This document shows positions 46,301-56,086 of a DNA stretch of 60,000 nt, one piece after another. Origin of the DNA: Owenia fusiformis (taxonomy: Eukaryota > Annelida > Polychaeta > Sabellida > Oweniidae); assembly GCA_903813345.2 (NCBI GenBank), contig CAIIXF020000002.1:15882467-15942466 (forward strand). Reading direction: 5' to 3'. The notes under the pieces are model-generated. The model did not search any database. It was not told where the DNA came from and was given only the letters and a program-made list of their open reading frames with translations. A program made the translations under genes and the position numbers. Positions within the stretch are counted from its first letter, which is position 1; each line of letters opens with the position of its first letter.

Positions 46301-49300
46301 TGCAGGACAATCAAATGATGATCTCTCTGATTATCTGCCATTATCATCTACTCATATTGCATCATCAGATTCTCATCTTGGATTCATCTCCTCAACCGAA
46401 TCTGATTCATCCATGAGTGGATATGACTTGTCAATGGAGGACACTGTTGAGGATGTCACTCTCAATCCCCCACTACAGGAAACTGTTGAGGATGTTGTCC
46501 TCACCCCCACACTGTCCGGGAAGCCTCGCTGCATACGGTCATTGGACAATACACTTGAGAGAACCAAGAGTGACTTGGACTTGTATCCAGTCCAACTTAA
46601 CCTGTGTAAAAGTATGGGGGAAATCTTTGGCTCAAGTAGGAATTTGAGGGAACAGGAAGTGAAGCAGGGGGATGTGTCAATTAATACAACATTACAAGTG
46701 AGAAGGAAAATGTTGCACAACAACCTGGACAGGCTGAAGCTTCAAACTGCAAACATGAAATCTAAGGATACAAAAATGTTTGACCAATTTGAAAAATTAC
46801 GGAAAATGCGTGAAGCTATCTCGTCACCTATAGCACCACCTAGGCGCAAACGAGCACTGAGAGCCTCTAGAACACAATCTGCACTCATCCCAGAGGACAT
46901 GCATGTAGATGATGAGAAAAACATATATGAAAATATTGTCCCTGCAACTGGTGCACTGATTCCAATGCCCAATAACAATAACAGTGATGACACATCTCTG
47001 GAATTCAATCACCCTTTGACTACAAATGGAGACTGTTTTATCAAACTGAGTCCCAAACAATTGGCTCAAGACATTGCACAGACTGACAAGGAAAATAACA
47101 ATTCCAAACTTGGGAATGTTTCCGCAATTGGGAAACAACAGTCAGCAAACATTGACTCCTTAGACATCACATCAAAGCACATAGTCATCAAGGATATAAA
47201 CAATATAAACAGCAAACATATCTTAACACCAAGCAGAAATCTTAAAAAGTTTTTAACAAAATTAACTCGAAGTGGTAAAAAGAAAACAAACTGCTAGAAT
47301 GTGTTTTGATGAACTTAAAACAGTGACACCATTGTTTGTGAAGTGTCACCTAAAAATAAGCTTATTAGGCAAAATAGACAAAACAACAAAAATAAAAATA
47401 TTGCTAATATCCAATGATGATCCAGTAATTACTTTAAATACATTAATAACTGACATGACATGAATCATAATCAGTGGGAACTGTATTTTAAATGTTGAAT
47501 TTTAGTACTGTAAGAATAAAGTATACATGTCAGTAGTTACCAAACAAAATAAATATTGATTTTATTGAAAATCATTAATATTTGTTTTTACATTTCCCAT
47601 TTAATTTGAGAAGTTAGGACAATGGTGCAGTTATTTTTATTGAGTGTAGAAATTTGGGGAATTTTGTGTAAAGGCAGTCCCGTAGCAGGGTCCAGGGTTT
47701 GGGCGAAGCCCCCCCCCCTGCCCAATTTTTTTTCAAAATCATGCAGTTTTTCACCATTTTGAGCACTTCTCAAGTGATTTTAGCCATATTTGGGCCAAAA
47801 TTGTCAAATGTGAACCCCACCTGGAAATTTTTGAAAACTGAACAGTCAGTTGGCAAATCCTGGCTACGGGCCTGAAAGGAATATGCTAAAAAATGTCGGC
47901 AGTTTGAGTTTAAAGTTGAATATACTAGAGATGTGAATGCAAGTGACAGGTAATATTTTATTTTAGCAATGCCTTAAATATAAGTGCTAGACCAACAACT
48001 TACAAATGTAAAATTTGTCAAAGACAGGTACTTTACGATATTCTGAAATTATCTTTGGGCTTTGAGAATTAAGACAAGACACATAAATAAGATGCAGAAA
48101 AATGATTCGGCCCTCAAGAAAAAAGTGATCATAGGAAATCTGTCAATGTGAGGAAGTGTAGCCATAATTACCATTTGTGGTAAAGAAGATCGGCACAGGC
48201 CCGTACCCTGGATTTACCGGGGGGAGCGGTTTTACCAAGGGCGGGGCTTTTGCTGAGGGGGGTAGAGCTTTTTGACGGTTTTGGCAAAAAATCATGCGAA
48301 AGTGCTCAGGATGGTGAAAAACTGCATGATTTTGAAAGAATTTATAGCCAGGGGGGGGATAGAGTGGCCACTAATTAGAAGAGATCTAAAATACCCTAAA
48401 GGCTAGAATGCCATCAAAAGCCTAATTTGGAAGATGTAAAGTTTTGGTTTAGGCTGAAAACAATGGACTGCATGAGTTTTCCCTATAGGAAAAAAACATG
48501 GGACATTTTGTTTCACGTGGTTAAAATGAGTAGAATAAGATTTTTATAGAAAATAAGAAAAATTTTGAAAAATGTGTCAAGATGGAGTCATAAACAATGG
48601 TTTTATTCAGAGAGATGGATTGATATCTTACTATCCCAATAACTTTACTTTGAAGAAAACATATTATTTTAATAAAAAATGATAGATTTATGGTCGAATA
48701 TATGATTTTTAAAAAGTAATTTCCATACCATACTTGGTCTTAAATATCTGCAATGCAGTATGTAATGTAATCAATAAAAATATTGGATCATTTTTTTACT
48801 TACATGTACTTCATACCAGTGAGATTGCATACATCTGAAAAGATTGGGACATAAGCAGTGGGATGTGTGTCACCATATGAGGTGTTCATTTGACTGTATT
48901 ATGATTTCAGTTTAAATGGCCACGTGATGACTATGATCTCCTAGCTGCAGGAAGGTAATTGAATGCTGTTTTGTTTCCGTATCTTTCTCCATCCTTTCCT
49001 ACTTCTCCAATACTGAAAAATGTCTAAAGGAGATGTCATGATAATACTTACTTTGGTAACAAGGTGGCAATATGCGTATATGGATGAAACATCGGTATAA
49101 GAAATGTTTTTCAAGATATAACAAAGATCAGGTTCGTGGCCAGGGGGTGGGGGGGGGTCAAAGTTGTCAAAAGTCCTTTTAACCTTTGTTTATTAACTCC
49201 CATCTTAATGTGGACCATTTTTCAGTCTTGCTGGGCACATAGTCGAGTGTGGGGCCCAGGCCACAGGAGGTATCTTCACAGATTGGGACAAGATAGAGGG

Positions 49301-52300
49301 CTGGTAAGTTCTAATGTACAGGGTGACACAAATTTATGACATTTCGCAATGTTATTACATTTGTTGTCACATATTGATATACTGACCTTGTATTGATGTT
49401 TTTGCTTAATATTTATTGGGGCTCCTCACATTCATTTAGCATACCATATAGAATTTAGAATTTATTAAGGCACGGCCACTGTGTTATCCAGGGCATGGCC
49501 AGACTACAATTATACAAACTACATTTATACAGTCACATATACAGTTTATTTATACAGTCACATACATGTATACATATATGGATCGATATACAAGTACCAT
49601 CCAATGTACATAAAAAGGCACTTAAGACTGTGTGATCATTAATACATACTAGCTCTTTAATAATGTTATAACTTTCAGGGATAATATAGGATTCCCTATA
49701 GTGGAGTGTGGCAGCAATGGTAGCTTTGTTGTCTCTAAGCCTGCTAAGACTGGTGGCCTTGTCTCCAAACCAGTTGTCTCTGAACAACTTGTATATGAGA
49801 TAGGTGATCCCACAAGCTACATGCTGCCTGATGTTACATGTGACTTCTCTAATGTAAACATCACAGAACTACCAGGTAGATATTTCAACACCACAAACCA
49901 TTTATAGAGATTATCCTATATGAGGTTCAAGATATTGCGATTATTCCAAGGCCAGTATAGAGGGCTGGTGTAGTTTTTTCTGCTTTTGATTTTTCACAAA
50001 TATTATTTTTTCCTAAATTTATTTTCTCATCACAGGATGATTATTGCCTAACTTTTATCAAAATCACCAAATGGTGGGGTAATGTTTCATGATATCTTCC
50101 CCTGTATATTGTGTATGTGTTTACTTGCAGGGCATGATGGTGGTGCAGTGTTTGTCTCAGGTGCAAGAGGAACTGCTCCCTCAGACTCTTATAAGGTAAC
50201 ATATCTCACCTTAAATGATAATTCTTTCCACTTCATTTTAGCATAGTACATACATTTACAGTACATTGTTTTACATCATACACATCATAATGAGTGCAGT
50301 ATGAAACCTGTTTGTTTTTAATGAGAGTTCTTGGATAGGATTTTATGTCGAAAGAATTGAAATTCATTCAAGATAATATAGGCACCAACATTATGTTTAT
50401 GTTTATTGGCAGGTTAGCGCCACCTATGCATCAGGCTATAGGGCCACTGGGGTGGCATGTGTTGGGGGCCCAAGAGCCGCAGAGAAAGCACGGAAGACAG
50501 CAAAGGCAATAATCAAAAGGTGAGTGGTTTTAAAATGATCAAATTGAAAGGGTAGTGGTATTCTTTCGATTGATCAAATCCATTTTAAGTGGTTGATTGA
50601 CAAAGAGATGTGTGGTTACCAAGTTGATCTTCATTTTCAATTGATAGGACAAGTAAGATGATAAAGGCACTGGGCATGGAGGACTACACAGCAGTGAACA
50701 TACAAGTGCTGGGATCAGAGGAGACATATGGCACACATGCAACACCTGGTCCTGTAAGTAGGGGTATATTATACACATGTGCATCTCAAAACAGAAAGTC
50801 CATTTCTGTGATTGGGCCTTTATGTATTTAATTTAAGATTGGCAGACTTTTGTGAAATGAAGATTTCTTTAAGTCTAAAATCAAAGCAATTTCATACATT
50901 TTGGCTCACCAGAGGGGAGATATATAAATACATGTACATAGCTAGACCCATTCTCTTTCCAGTTGGCCTAATGGAACATTTTAATGTCATCTTTGGTCCT
51001 CTGTGATCTCAGTTGCTTGAGAGAATCTTGGACCTGTAAATGTGACCTGATTAAGAAAAAAGTATCATTGGTTAATGAATATGATATGTGTCTATCATTT
51101 AGGGTCCTAGAGAAGCAGTATTATGGCTAGCAGTGACCCACAAACAGAAGAAAGCCTTGGAGGTATTTGCAAGAGAAATAGCCCCGGCTGGAACTGGGAT
51201 GGGTGAGAACTTGTAAAATTCATATCAAAAGTCAAAGAGTTATATCACATGTGAAAAAGCATACAGTAGATGCCTAAGAGTGAGTATGAAAAAATTAAAT
51301 TTTATCAACATGATTTAACATAATTTATAAAATCTACATATTAAACATTTGTATGATCAACTTAGTGCGCAGGAATTATTCATCCTGTTTTATTGGTAAC
51401 TCAAACTGTTTAAGGTTCTAGTTAAAAGAATGTTTCCAATTTATTGACTGATATAAATGTTACTGCTCCAATCATATGATCTCTTAAATGAACAATGTTT
51501 CGTGTTATTTAGCTCCAGGAATGACTGGCTTGGCTGGAGGGAGGCCGAAAGCGTGAGTAACATTTACTTGACAATTTAGGACTTTCTTAATGTTCATAAA
51601 GCAACATCTTTCTCGCATGAACAATTTTATTGTTTTTCAACTGAATAACCTTGTTTAAATGAATAGACAATGAGACTTAAATAATGTTGGATCTGCCTTG
51701 ACTACTAATCTGTCCTTGTGGATTACTTGTTAGATAGATGCTCCTTATCAAACTGTGAAAATCCTTCACTGGTCCATCCTTGGTCCAAGGATATTTCACT
51801 TCGATTTTGGACTTTATATCCAGAAAACTAGCAAAACAACACCATTTGGGCCCAGTACCCACGGTATTATTTCTAAATTTTTTGTTTTGTTATTGTTATG
51901 TTTTATTTCTACAATGCAATCCATTTGATGTTGTCTGTTTCAGCTCTCCTGTTCTCAAACTGTTCTCATACCTCTACCCCAAGAAGGACACCAAGGTAAA
52001 ACTAAAAGCTTGGCATTTTGTTTACAGTATACAATTGTTGACCTCTCCAGAGGTCAACCGGCAAAATTGTATACCGAGACTGTAAACCGAGAAGCTACTG
52101 TTGACAGAGACCGAAGGTCGAGGTCAACAGTGTTTCAAGGTTTACAGTCGAGGTATATGATTTTGACGGTTAACCGAATGGAGAGGTCTACAATTGTATA
52201 CTGTAAACAAAAAGTTAGTCAGAAGAAACTAATAATACTCATATATACGACAGTCATCAATCATGGCTTCATTTCACAATGTTTTCTATGAACCACGCCA

Positions 52301-54268
52301 GCAATAATTTTTAAGAAAATCTGAAGACAGTGGAAGCTAAACTCTCTGTTTTCGGCACATAACTGCGTACTCACCAGAAAATTAATGTTAATTTTGCGTT
52401 TCTATTTGTATTGTTGCTATATACTCGTCGTGTAGAAAAGTCAAAATATCACTTTCATCAACGTGTACAAAATGTCCGACTACCATGTTTTTTCTGTAAA
52501 CATTGTGACGTCATATTTCCCATAATTCACAAGTGTAGTACAGTAACATACACGGTCAATAATATGATATCCCATGATGCACAAGTGAGGTACAGGCAAA
52601 AATGTTGACCGCTAATTGAGCAATCAGATGCGAGTATTTACACTGAGGTACTAACAATATCTATTATGTCACCATTAGAAGAGGTGAAATATTGTAATAG
52701 TCTTCAACTTTATTATGGATGGTGTTTGGTGCTTGGTTTTGTGTTTGGTAGTTGGTGTTCTGCATTCTGTGTATGTAACAAATCGCAGGTGGTGACAATT
52801 TGCATGTTAATGCCATGTTGAATTCTTTTTCAATTCATATTAATTCAATTTAGATTATTTCATTAAAAAGGCAGAGGCATGAGTGAATATACCTGTCTGA
52901 TTTGTTGTGTTTTAGATTGACATACATATGGATGGAGATCATGTAGAGTCATATGAGTGTCCAGACACATCATATTCAGTCTCACCATCAAAATATACGG
53001 ATTCATGGACACACATTCCAAACCTTGCTAAAGGAAGTCATTCATACAGACTTGAGGAACTTGCCTACACGAGAAGTGGTGATAAAGGGAATATGTGCAA
53101 TATAGGTATGTATATACAGGCCCGTAGCCAAAAATTCTTTCAAAATCATGCAGTTTTTCACCATTTTCAGCACTTCTCAAGTGATTTTAGTCATATTTGG
53201 GCCAAAATTGTCAAATGTGAACCCCCCTGGAAATTTTTGAAAACTGAACCCCCCTTGGCAAATCCTGGCTACGGGCCTGATATAGTATGTAGCACTCTCT
53301 CATTTTCGACCCAGTCTTCCATGTAAATATGTTCTCTGATCCTACATGTGCACAGGACATCTGGTTGAGAAGTAATTTTCAAAAGGACTGCTCAATTCAA
53401 AATGACTACCATTTTAAAAAATATACAATCTTTGATAACTCAAATATTAGTTGTCAGATTGGCCTTAGTTTCATTTCATGATTTTATGATTTACTTCCCA
53501 AGCTCTAGAGGAATTTCTAATTTGGTGTCATAGATACTGCCAAAATGAGACAACACTAATGCCTGGTTAATAGTATTTCTAACATGAAATTTTCAAAATT
53601 ACAAGTGACTTGATAAGATATGTTTTGTTCAATGGGAACTGCTACTCTGGAGAGTTGCCGTTTTTCTCCTATTTTTTCAAATTCTGCCAGAAACTAACAT
53701 TTGGCATTGAAGCATTTTTACAATTTAATGATTCTTCCCTTCTCTTATACCAAGACACCTGAACGTGTTACTGTGTGTACATGATTCACTTTATAACATC
53801 AGGTTGTTTTCTTTCAGGTGTAATAGCAAGACATCCCAAGTTGTTACCATACTTACACAATGCACTCACGACTGATGCAATAGAGAAATATTTTGCTCAT
53901 GTATTTGATGATCAAACCAGTGGAGTACCAAATGTTCAAAGGTAAGAAAGCAGCTCACATTGTGCACTTCAAATATGTAAGCCCAACCATGGGGTTTCAA
54001 GCCCATGGCCCAACAATGTAACATTTTCTGAATTTAGTGAAGTTAAGATTGTTCATATTTGTTATATCACTTAAAAATTTAAATCAGGGAAATACATGTA
54101 CAGTGTATACATGTACAGTGTATATACATGAATAAATTCACTGATGTCTCCATTGCTTATGATGATTGTACTTGTAGATATGAGTTACCTGGTCTCGATG
54201 CATTTAACTTTGTATTAAACAATGCTCTTGGAGGAGGGGGGATAGCTTCTCTACGCAGTGACCCTCAG
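28254..54268 (+). CDS. AtuA / DUF1446-family protein, likely mitochondrial, 3' end not found
   Basis: Seventeen exons: 28254-28386, 36112-36212, 36483-36683, 37085-37173, 37311-37410, 48911-48954, 49226-49303, 49679-49875, 50131-50195, 50413-50519, 50648-50753, 51103-51202, 51513-51552, 51944-51995, 52916-53105, 53818-53941, 54178-54268. All have AG/GT borders and give 606 codons in one frame. Family hallmarks are [37 protein letters not shown] and [17 protein letters not shown]. The C-terminal ferredoxin-fold segment contains [20 protein letters not shown] and ends [14 protein letters not shown]. AtuA acts in bacterial acyclic-terpene (citronellol/geraniol) catabolism; animal homologues are uncharacterised, so the role here is unknown. 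Only a short C-terminal tail is missing. Confidence 0.95.
28387..29170. other. start of AtuA-like intron 1, no feature
   Basis: AT-rich sequence with a C homopolymer at about 29035-29051. Short ORFs are unconserved. Nothing else recognised. Confidence 0.6.
29632..31049. mobile_element. TTAA-flanked element, short form
   Basis: Ends agggaatgcgaagttt and its complement aaacttcgcattccct are flanked by TTAA at 29628-29631 and 31050-31053. TTAA targets and short inverted repeats suggest a piggyBac-like, non-autonomous element. No transposase frame. Confidence 0.72.
31618..34465. mobile_element. TTAA-flanked element, long form
   Basis: Same ends and TTAA flanks (31614-31617 and 34466-34469) as the short form. 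It holds an extra central segment (about 32187-33675) made of an AT-rich part with many aaatgcatt motifs and a CG-rich part with short palindromes (for example gtagggccgccctac). No long ORF, so still non-autonomous. Confidence 0.72.
34535..35975. mobile_element. mariner-like non-autonomous element, ~105-bp inverted repeats
   Basis: Ends cagtgtgtctcaaaaaaatg and the complement cattttttgagacacactg are flanked by TA on each side. The inverted repeats run about 105 bp inwards, through acttacaaaaagttcaatat and cccctaaaatatac. The interior (1.2 kb) has only short ORFs with no transposase motifs. Its right end lies 26 bp before the acceptor of the duplicated exon 2 copy. Confidence 0.8.
35976..36212 (+). 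CDS. AtuA-like exon 2 and its upstream partial duplicate
   Basis: The functional exon is 36112-36212 ([20 protein letters not shown] ... TAAKTKVP), with a TTCCAG acceptor and GTACGT donor. A duplicate of its first 75 bases with about 25 bp of upstream intron lies 110 bp upstream (36002-36076), with the same TTCCAG acceptor but no matching 3' end or donor. Two base differences within it (GCA/GCT and CAG/CAA) are synonymous. An (aat)n spacer separates the copies. Confidence 0.9.
36363..36425 (+). pseudogene. decayed partial copy of AtuA-like exon 3
   Basis: The segment tttgctccagactgtgtgca, followed by ggttgccattgtacc, matches the start of exon 3 (36483-36683) with a few substitutions and a shifted frame. 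It has no acceptor in the right place. It is a non-coding relic about 120 bp upstream of the real exon. Confidence 0.75.
36483..37410 (+). CDS. AtuA-like exons 3-5 (core N-terminal domain)
   Basis: Exons 36483-36683, 37085-37173 and 37311-37410. They carry [70 protein letters not shown] and [20 protein letters not shown]. The NAGG and GRxxDSALVLGPL segments are the most conserved parts of the AtuA domain. The last exon ends in phase 0 before the 11.5-kb intron. Confidence 0.96.
37968..38888. mobile_element. TA-flanked element with ~110-bp inverted repeats
   Basis: Ends ccccggacaggttgtatgat and its complement, flanked by TA (37966-37967, 38889-38890). The arms share gcaatagaacaaccattctt and ttattgaaattttc. 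Interior has no transposase. It lies in intron 5 of the AtuA-like gene. Confidence 0.78.
38889..39615. other. intronic stretch before the nested minus gene
   Basis: AT-rich. A minus-strand AATAAA at 39401-39396 could serve the nested gene 39616-40429. Nothing else recognised. Confidence 0.5.
39616..40429 (-). CDS. nested two-exon gene, unknown protein (194 aa)
   Basis: Exon 1 is 40429-39965 (155 codons from ATG 40429, with an in-frame TAG 15 nt upstream). It joins in phase 0 through GTTAGT/TTTCCAG to exon 2, 39735-39616 (39 codons and TAA). The product is basic at the N-terminus (RRQ/KK-rich, [20 protein letters not shown]), acidic in the middle ([11 protein letters not shown]), has an aromatic segment ([19 protein letters not shown]), then a helical stretch running over the junction ([21 protein letters not shown]) and a Lys/Ser tail. 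I do not recognise the family. It sits antisense inside intron 5 of the AtuA-like gene. Confidence 0.65.
41680..42277. mobile_element. TTAA-flanked fold-back element (nested)
   Basis: Ends aggaacattccttgccagac and the complement of ggtcttgcaaggaatacccct are flanked by TTAA (41676-41679, 42278-42281). The arms are about 200 bp and share aagatggcag/ctgccatctt and gagtcgatgacatcacttcc. Non-autonomous, piggyBac-type target site. It interrupts one of the 300-bp units. Confidence 0.78.
42859..42888. repeat. 30-bp perfect palindrome
   Basis: The half ctagagtaccgacaa is followed directly by its exact complement. Related CCGACAA/TTGTCGG motifs recur at about 42911-42937, 42965-42973, 43994-44010 and 44041-44059 in the same element. 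Confidence 0.9.
43828..43906 (-). repeat. tRNA-like (SINE-type) segment
   Basis: Minus-strand sequence has a D-arm-like tagtggcactggttagggag and a B-box gagttcgaatcccgg ending gcaggacc. The 5' acceptor strand that should pair with the 3' end is missing, so it is a tRNA-derived repeat or pseudogene. Confidence 0.6.
44283..44500 (-). repeat. tRNA-Gly-like repeat with conserved upstream block
   Basis: On the minus strand a tRNA-like part (ggtctagcggacgaatgct, then cacgcgggaggcccgggttc) resembles tRNA-Gly, but its loop reads TTAACAC and its acceptor stem does not pair. The preceding 130 bp (gatatgattttggaaaggtt, gaagaacgtgacgtcacttc) matches the right edge of the window (59820-60000), so both parts move together as one repeat. 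Confidence 0.75.
46062..46067 (+). promoter_or_regulatory. TATA box of nested intronless gene
   Basis: TATAAA within ctatataaaacac, 103 bp before the ATG at 46170. Its spacing predicts a short 5' leader. Confidence 0.6.
46170..47297 (+). CDS. nested intronless gene, unknown disordered protein (375 aa)
   Basis: One uninterrupted frame starts at ATG 46170 ([20 protein letters not shown]) and ends at TAG 47295-47297. The open frame extends four codons upstream with no ATG. The N-terminal half is acidic and Ser/Asp-rich and has a duplicated motif ([22 protein letters not shown]). The middle has a charged, helical stretch ([20 protein letters not shown]), a basic [12 protein letters not shown] segment and NIYENIVP, a pYxN-type phosphotyrosine motif. 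The tail is basic ([20 protein letters not shown]). I do not recognise the family. It has its own TATA box and polyA signals inside intron 5 of the AtuA-like gene, same strand. It could be a retrogene or a lineage-specific signalling adaptor. Confidence 0.75.
   Translation: MLKWKYKRHSYHADLMRNEELPNTCSDRHVDSDATISTVKSWEHAGQSNDDLSDYLPLSSTHIASSDSHLGFISSTESDSSMSGYDLSMEDTVEDVTLNPPLQETVEDVVLTPTLSGKPRCIRSLDNTLERTKSDLDLYPVQLNLCKSMGEIFGSSRNLREQEVKQGDVSINTTLQVRRKMLHNNLDRLKLQTANMKSKDTKMFDQFEKLRKMREAISSPIAPPRRKRALRASRTQSALIPEDMHVDDEKNIYENIVPATGALIPMPNNNNSDDTSLEFNHPLTTNGDCFIKLSPKQLAQDIAQTDKENNNSKLGNVSAIGKQQSANIDSLDITSKHIVIKDINNINSKHILTPSRNLKKFLTKLTRSGKKKTNC
47515..47520 (+). terminator. polyadenylation signal of the nested intronless gene
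   Basis: AATAAA 218 nt after the stop codon; a second overlapping AATAAA follows at about 47548. These delimit a transcript of about 1.4-1.5 kb with the TATA box at 46062. Confidence 0.6.
47675..47874. mobile_element. GGCCCGTA-type MITE
   Basis: The left end gcagtcccgtagcaggg and right end ctggctacgggcctg are inverted. The interior has aaaatcatgcagtttttcac and tttgggccaaaattgtcaaa, as in the 53117-53279 copy. Confidence 0.8.
48195..48362. mobile_element. GGCCCGTA-type MITE, opposite orientation
   Basis: Starts caggcccgtaccctgg and carries the inverted interior (gtgctcaggatggtgaaaaa, ctgcatgattttgaaag). The right end (tatagccagggg) is decayed. Confidence 0.7.
48911..51995 (+). CDS. AtuA-like exons 6-14
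   Basis: Nine short exons (listed under the whole gene). They encode [19 protein letters not shown], then [101 protein letters not shown]-type sequence (here [15 protein letters not shown]), [20 protein letters not shown] and [20 protein letters not shown]. Order and spacing match the AtuA family. Frame is continuous across all eight internal junctions. Confidence 0.95.
52020..52208. mobile_element. 189-bp hairpin element
   Basis: Ends gtttacagtatacaattgtt and aacaattgtatactgtaaac-type sequence are inverted over 29 bp with one mismatch. Internal sub-repeats form a smaller palindrome (ttgacctctccagaggtcaa) and a second inverted gtttacag/ctgtaaac pair. It sits 24 bp after the donor of exon 51944-51995. 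Confidence 0.78.
52916..54268 (+). CDS. AtuA-like exons 15-17 (C-terminal ferredoxin-fold domain)
   Basis: Exons 52916-53105, 53818-53941 and 54178-54268. The product is an Asp/His-containing linker, then [40 protein letters not shown] and the family terminator-type motif [21 protein letters not shown] split by its codons. The donor after DPQ is gtaggt. Bacterial members continue about 10-20 residues (typically GKxxxQxLL); that last exon was not found. Read-through past the donor gives another 46 codons before TAG at 54409. Confidence 0.92.
53117..53279. mobile_element. GGCCCGTA-type MITE next to a splice donor
   Basis: Inverted ends caggcccgtagcc / ggctacgggcctg are flanked by ATATA on both sides (53112-53116, 53280-53284). 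It is 163 bp long and begins 11 bp after the last base of exon 52916-53105. Confidence 0.85.
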
Positions 54269-54897
54269 GTAGGTACTATTGCAAACTTGCTCTTGAACAT
54301 GTATAGCAATCATGTTGACAATCCTATGATAAACTATCCAATATTTATCCAAGTAAAGATGGCGCATAAATCATGCATATGCATTAAGCAGTTCTCCCTA
54401 TTTGTCTAGTATGATGACATCTTTTCAATCGAAGGAATCTACTTTTGTGTTGTGTCAAAATATTGTGCATGAAAACACCATTGATTGATTGATTGTTGAA
54501 ATTGCACAATAATATTAGGACTAAATGTAAAAACAAAGAAATCATTTATTTTGCATGATTCTATGCTTTATTGTTTGACCCTGAGCAACTTTAAAAAAAG
54601 TGGGATTAAGATTCTAAAAGGACAAATAATAATTATGATCCTTTGTAACAAACTAGTCCTGTTTCATTACACTGTTTCTTTATAAAGAAATACAATATAT
54701 TCTTTGTATAGAGGCGTCAACAATCCCATTTTTGTATTACTTCATAGGATTAAATTAATTGAGAAGAAAAATATGAAAATGTGCCATAGAAAATAGTTTC
54801 ACTCAAAATCCCTGCAGCTTCAAAAATGGAGTATGCTGTGATTTCTAGGCATGCTAGACTAAAGTATATGTAAATGTAATTACTATGTTATTGTATA

Positions 54898-56086
54898 CTG
54901 TAGATTGGGTTAATTTGGCGCCCGCTTTAATTTGGCGAATTTGGCGAAATTGAAAAATTCGCCAATATAAATCTCCGCCAAAATTAAGAATGAATCCCCG
55001 GGAATCATCTAGGGTATTTCGTCCAGTGTATTAAGGTCACTTCCGGTTTATTTTTCCAAAAATATGAAACAAGAAAATGCAGCAAACTCCTCGAGTCGGG
55101 GTCTCCAAGTCAAAAAAATGCTTGACCCTCTCATATATCTGTTGATTATCCCTGTTAATAATTGATTCAAGCATTCTCAAAATTCATTTCGTTCGTTGCG
55201 TACCTTCACTACCTGAGGCACAGGAGGTACTGATTGCACTGGGCGAAAGGCTTGGAGATTGTGATTCAAGAGCATGAAGAGCGTGGCACTGAACAAACCT
55301 ATATTCCTATTTGTTATTTGTTTAGTTGTTGGTTGGGTAACATGTTTATGACGTCACAAATGATGCGAAGAATCTTTAAACCAATCAGTGAAGTCTATAT
55401 TAATTGTTTGTTTAGTTGTTGATGTGGCAATACGTGTCTGACGTCACGGGTGATTGCATCATATTCCAGTCACGCCATTTTACGACATTGCATAATTTGA
55501 GCTGATTTTGGCTTCATTTCACTTTATTTGAAAGACTTTTTAAAATATAATAAGGAGTCAGTATTTTTTTTATAAATATTAATATTTAAATTTGAGGTCA
55601 AAGTCCGAAAATTTGATCAACTGTTTGAAATCAGATTTTAAAGAGGTGAAGAAGTGAATAATTACAGGAGCAAACGTGATCAATGGTTCGAGGTCTCCCG
55701 CAAAGTAGTCGTTCGCTCCTACTTCGCGCTGCCTTCGGCAGAGGAGACCTCGAAAAAATGTCTCTCATAAATTGGCTCAGAACTGGTCAGTCACTCATTT
55801 ATACTCAGGGAAAAGTAGCAGCATCGATTGAGGTGTAAAATGTAAAGGATGATCTCACAAAAATGTACAAACGTGGTGAATATCGCCAGTGGTCCTCAAA
55901 AGAAAAAATGAACATAGCCAAACATGCCCATTTAGATCTAGATCTACATGGTAATTCGCAAACAGCGCGTAAGTTTAACATTCCATTAACATTTTTTTTG
56001 CATATCCGCCAAATTAAATAGCCGCCAATATGCCAAAAATGGCAAAATCGCCAAATTAAGTAGCGCCAAATTAACCCAATCTACAG
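54898..56086. mobile_element. inverted-repeat element (CTGTAGATTGGG ends)
   Basis: Ends ctgtagattgggttaatttg and the exact complement are flanked by TATA on both sides. Subterminal ggcgaatttggcg motifs recur in both arms. The interior has an imperfect tandem pair (ttgtttagttgttg ... gacgtcac at about 55318-55360 and 55404-55446) and a hairpin cgaggtctcc/ggagacctcg at 55690-55754. No transposase frame. Confidence 0.78.

Noticed and set aside
46373-47138. Minus-strand ORFs over the nested intronless gene
   Set aside because: They are shadows of the plus-strand frame at 46170-47297, which has start, TATA and polyA signals.
54128-54409. 93-aa ORF as a separate gene
   Set aside because: Its middle is exon 17 of the AtuA-like gene with clear splice sites; the rest is intron read-through.
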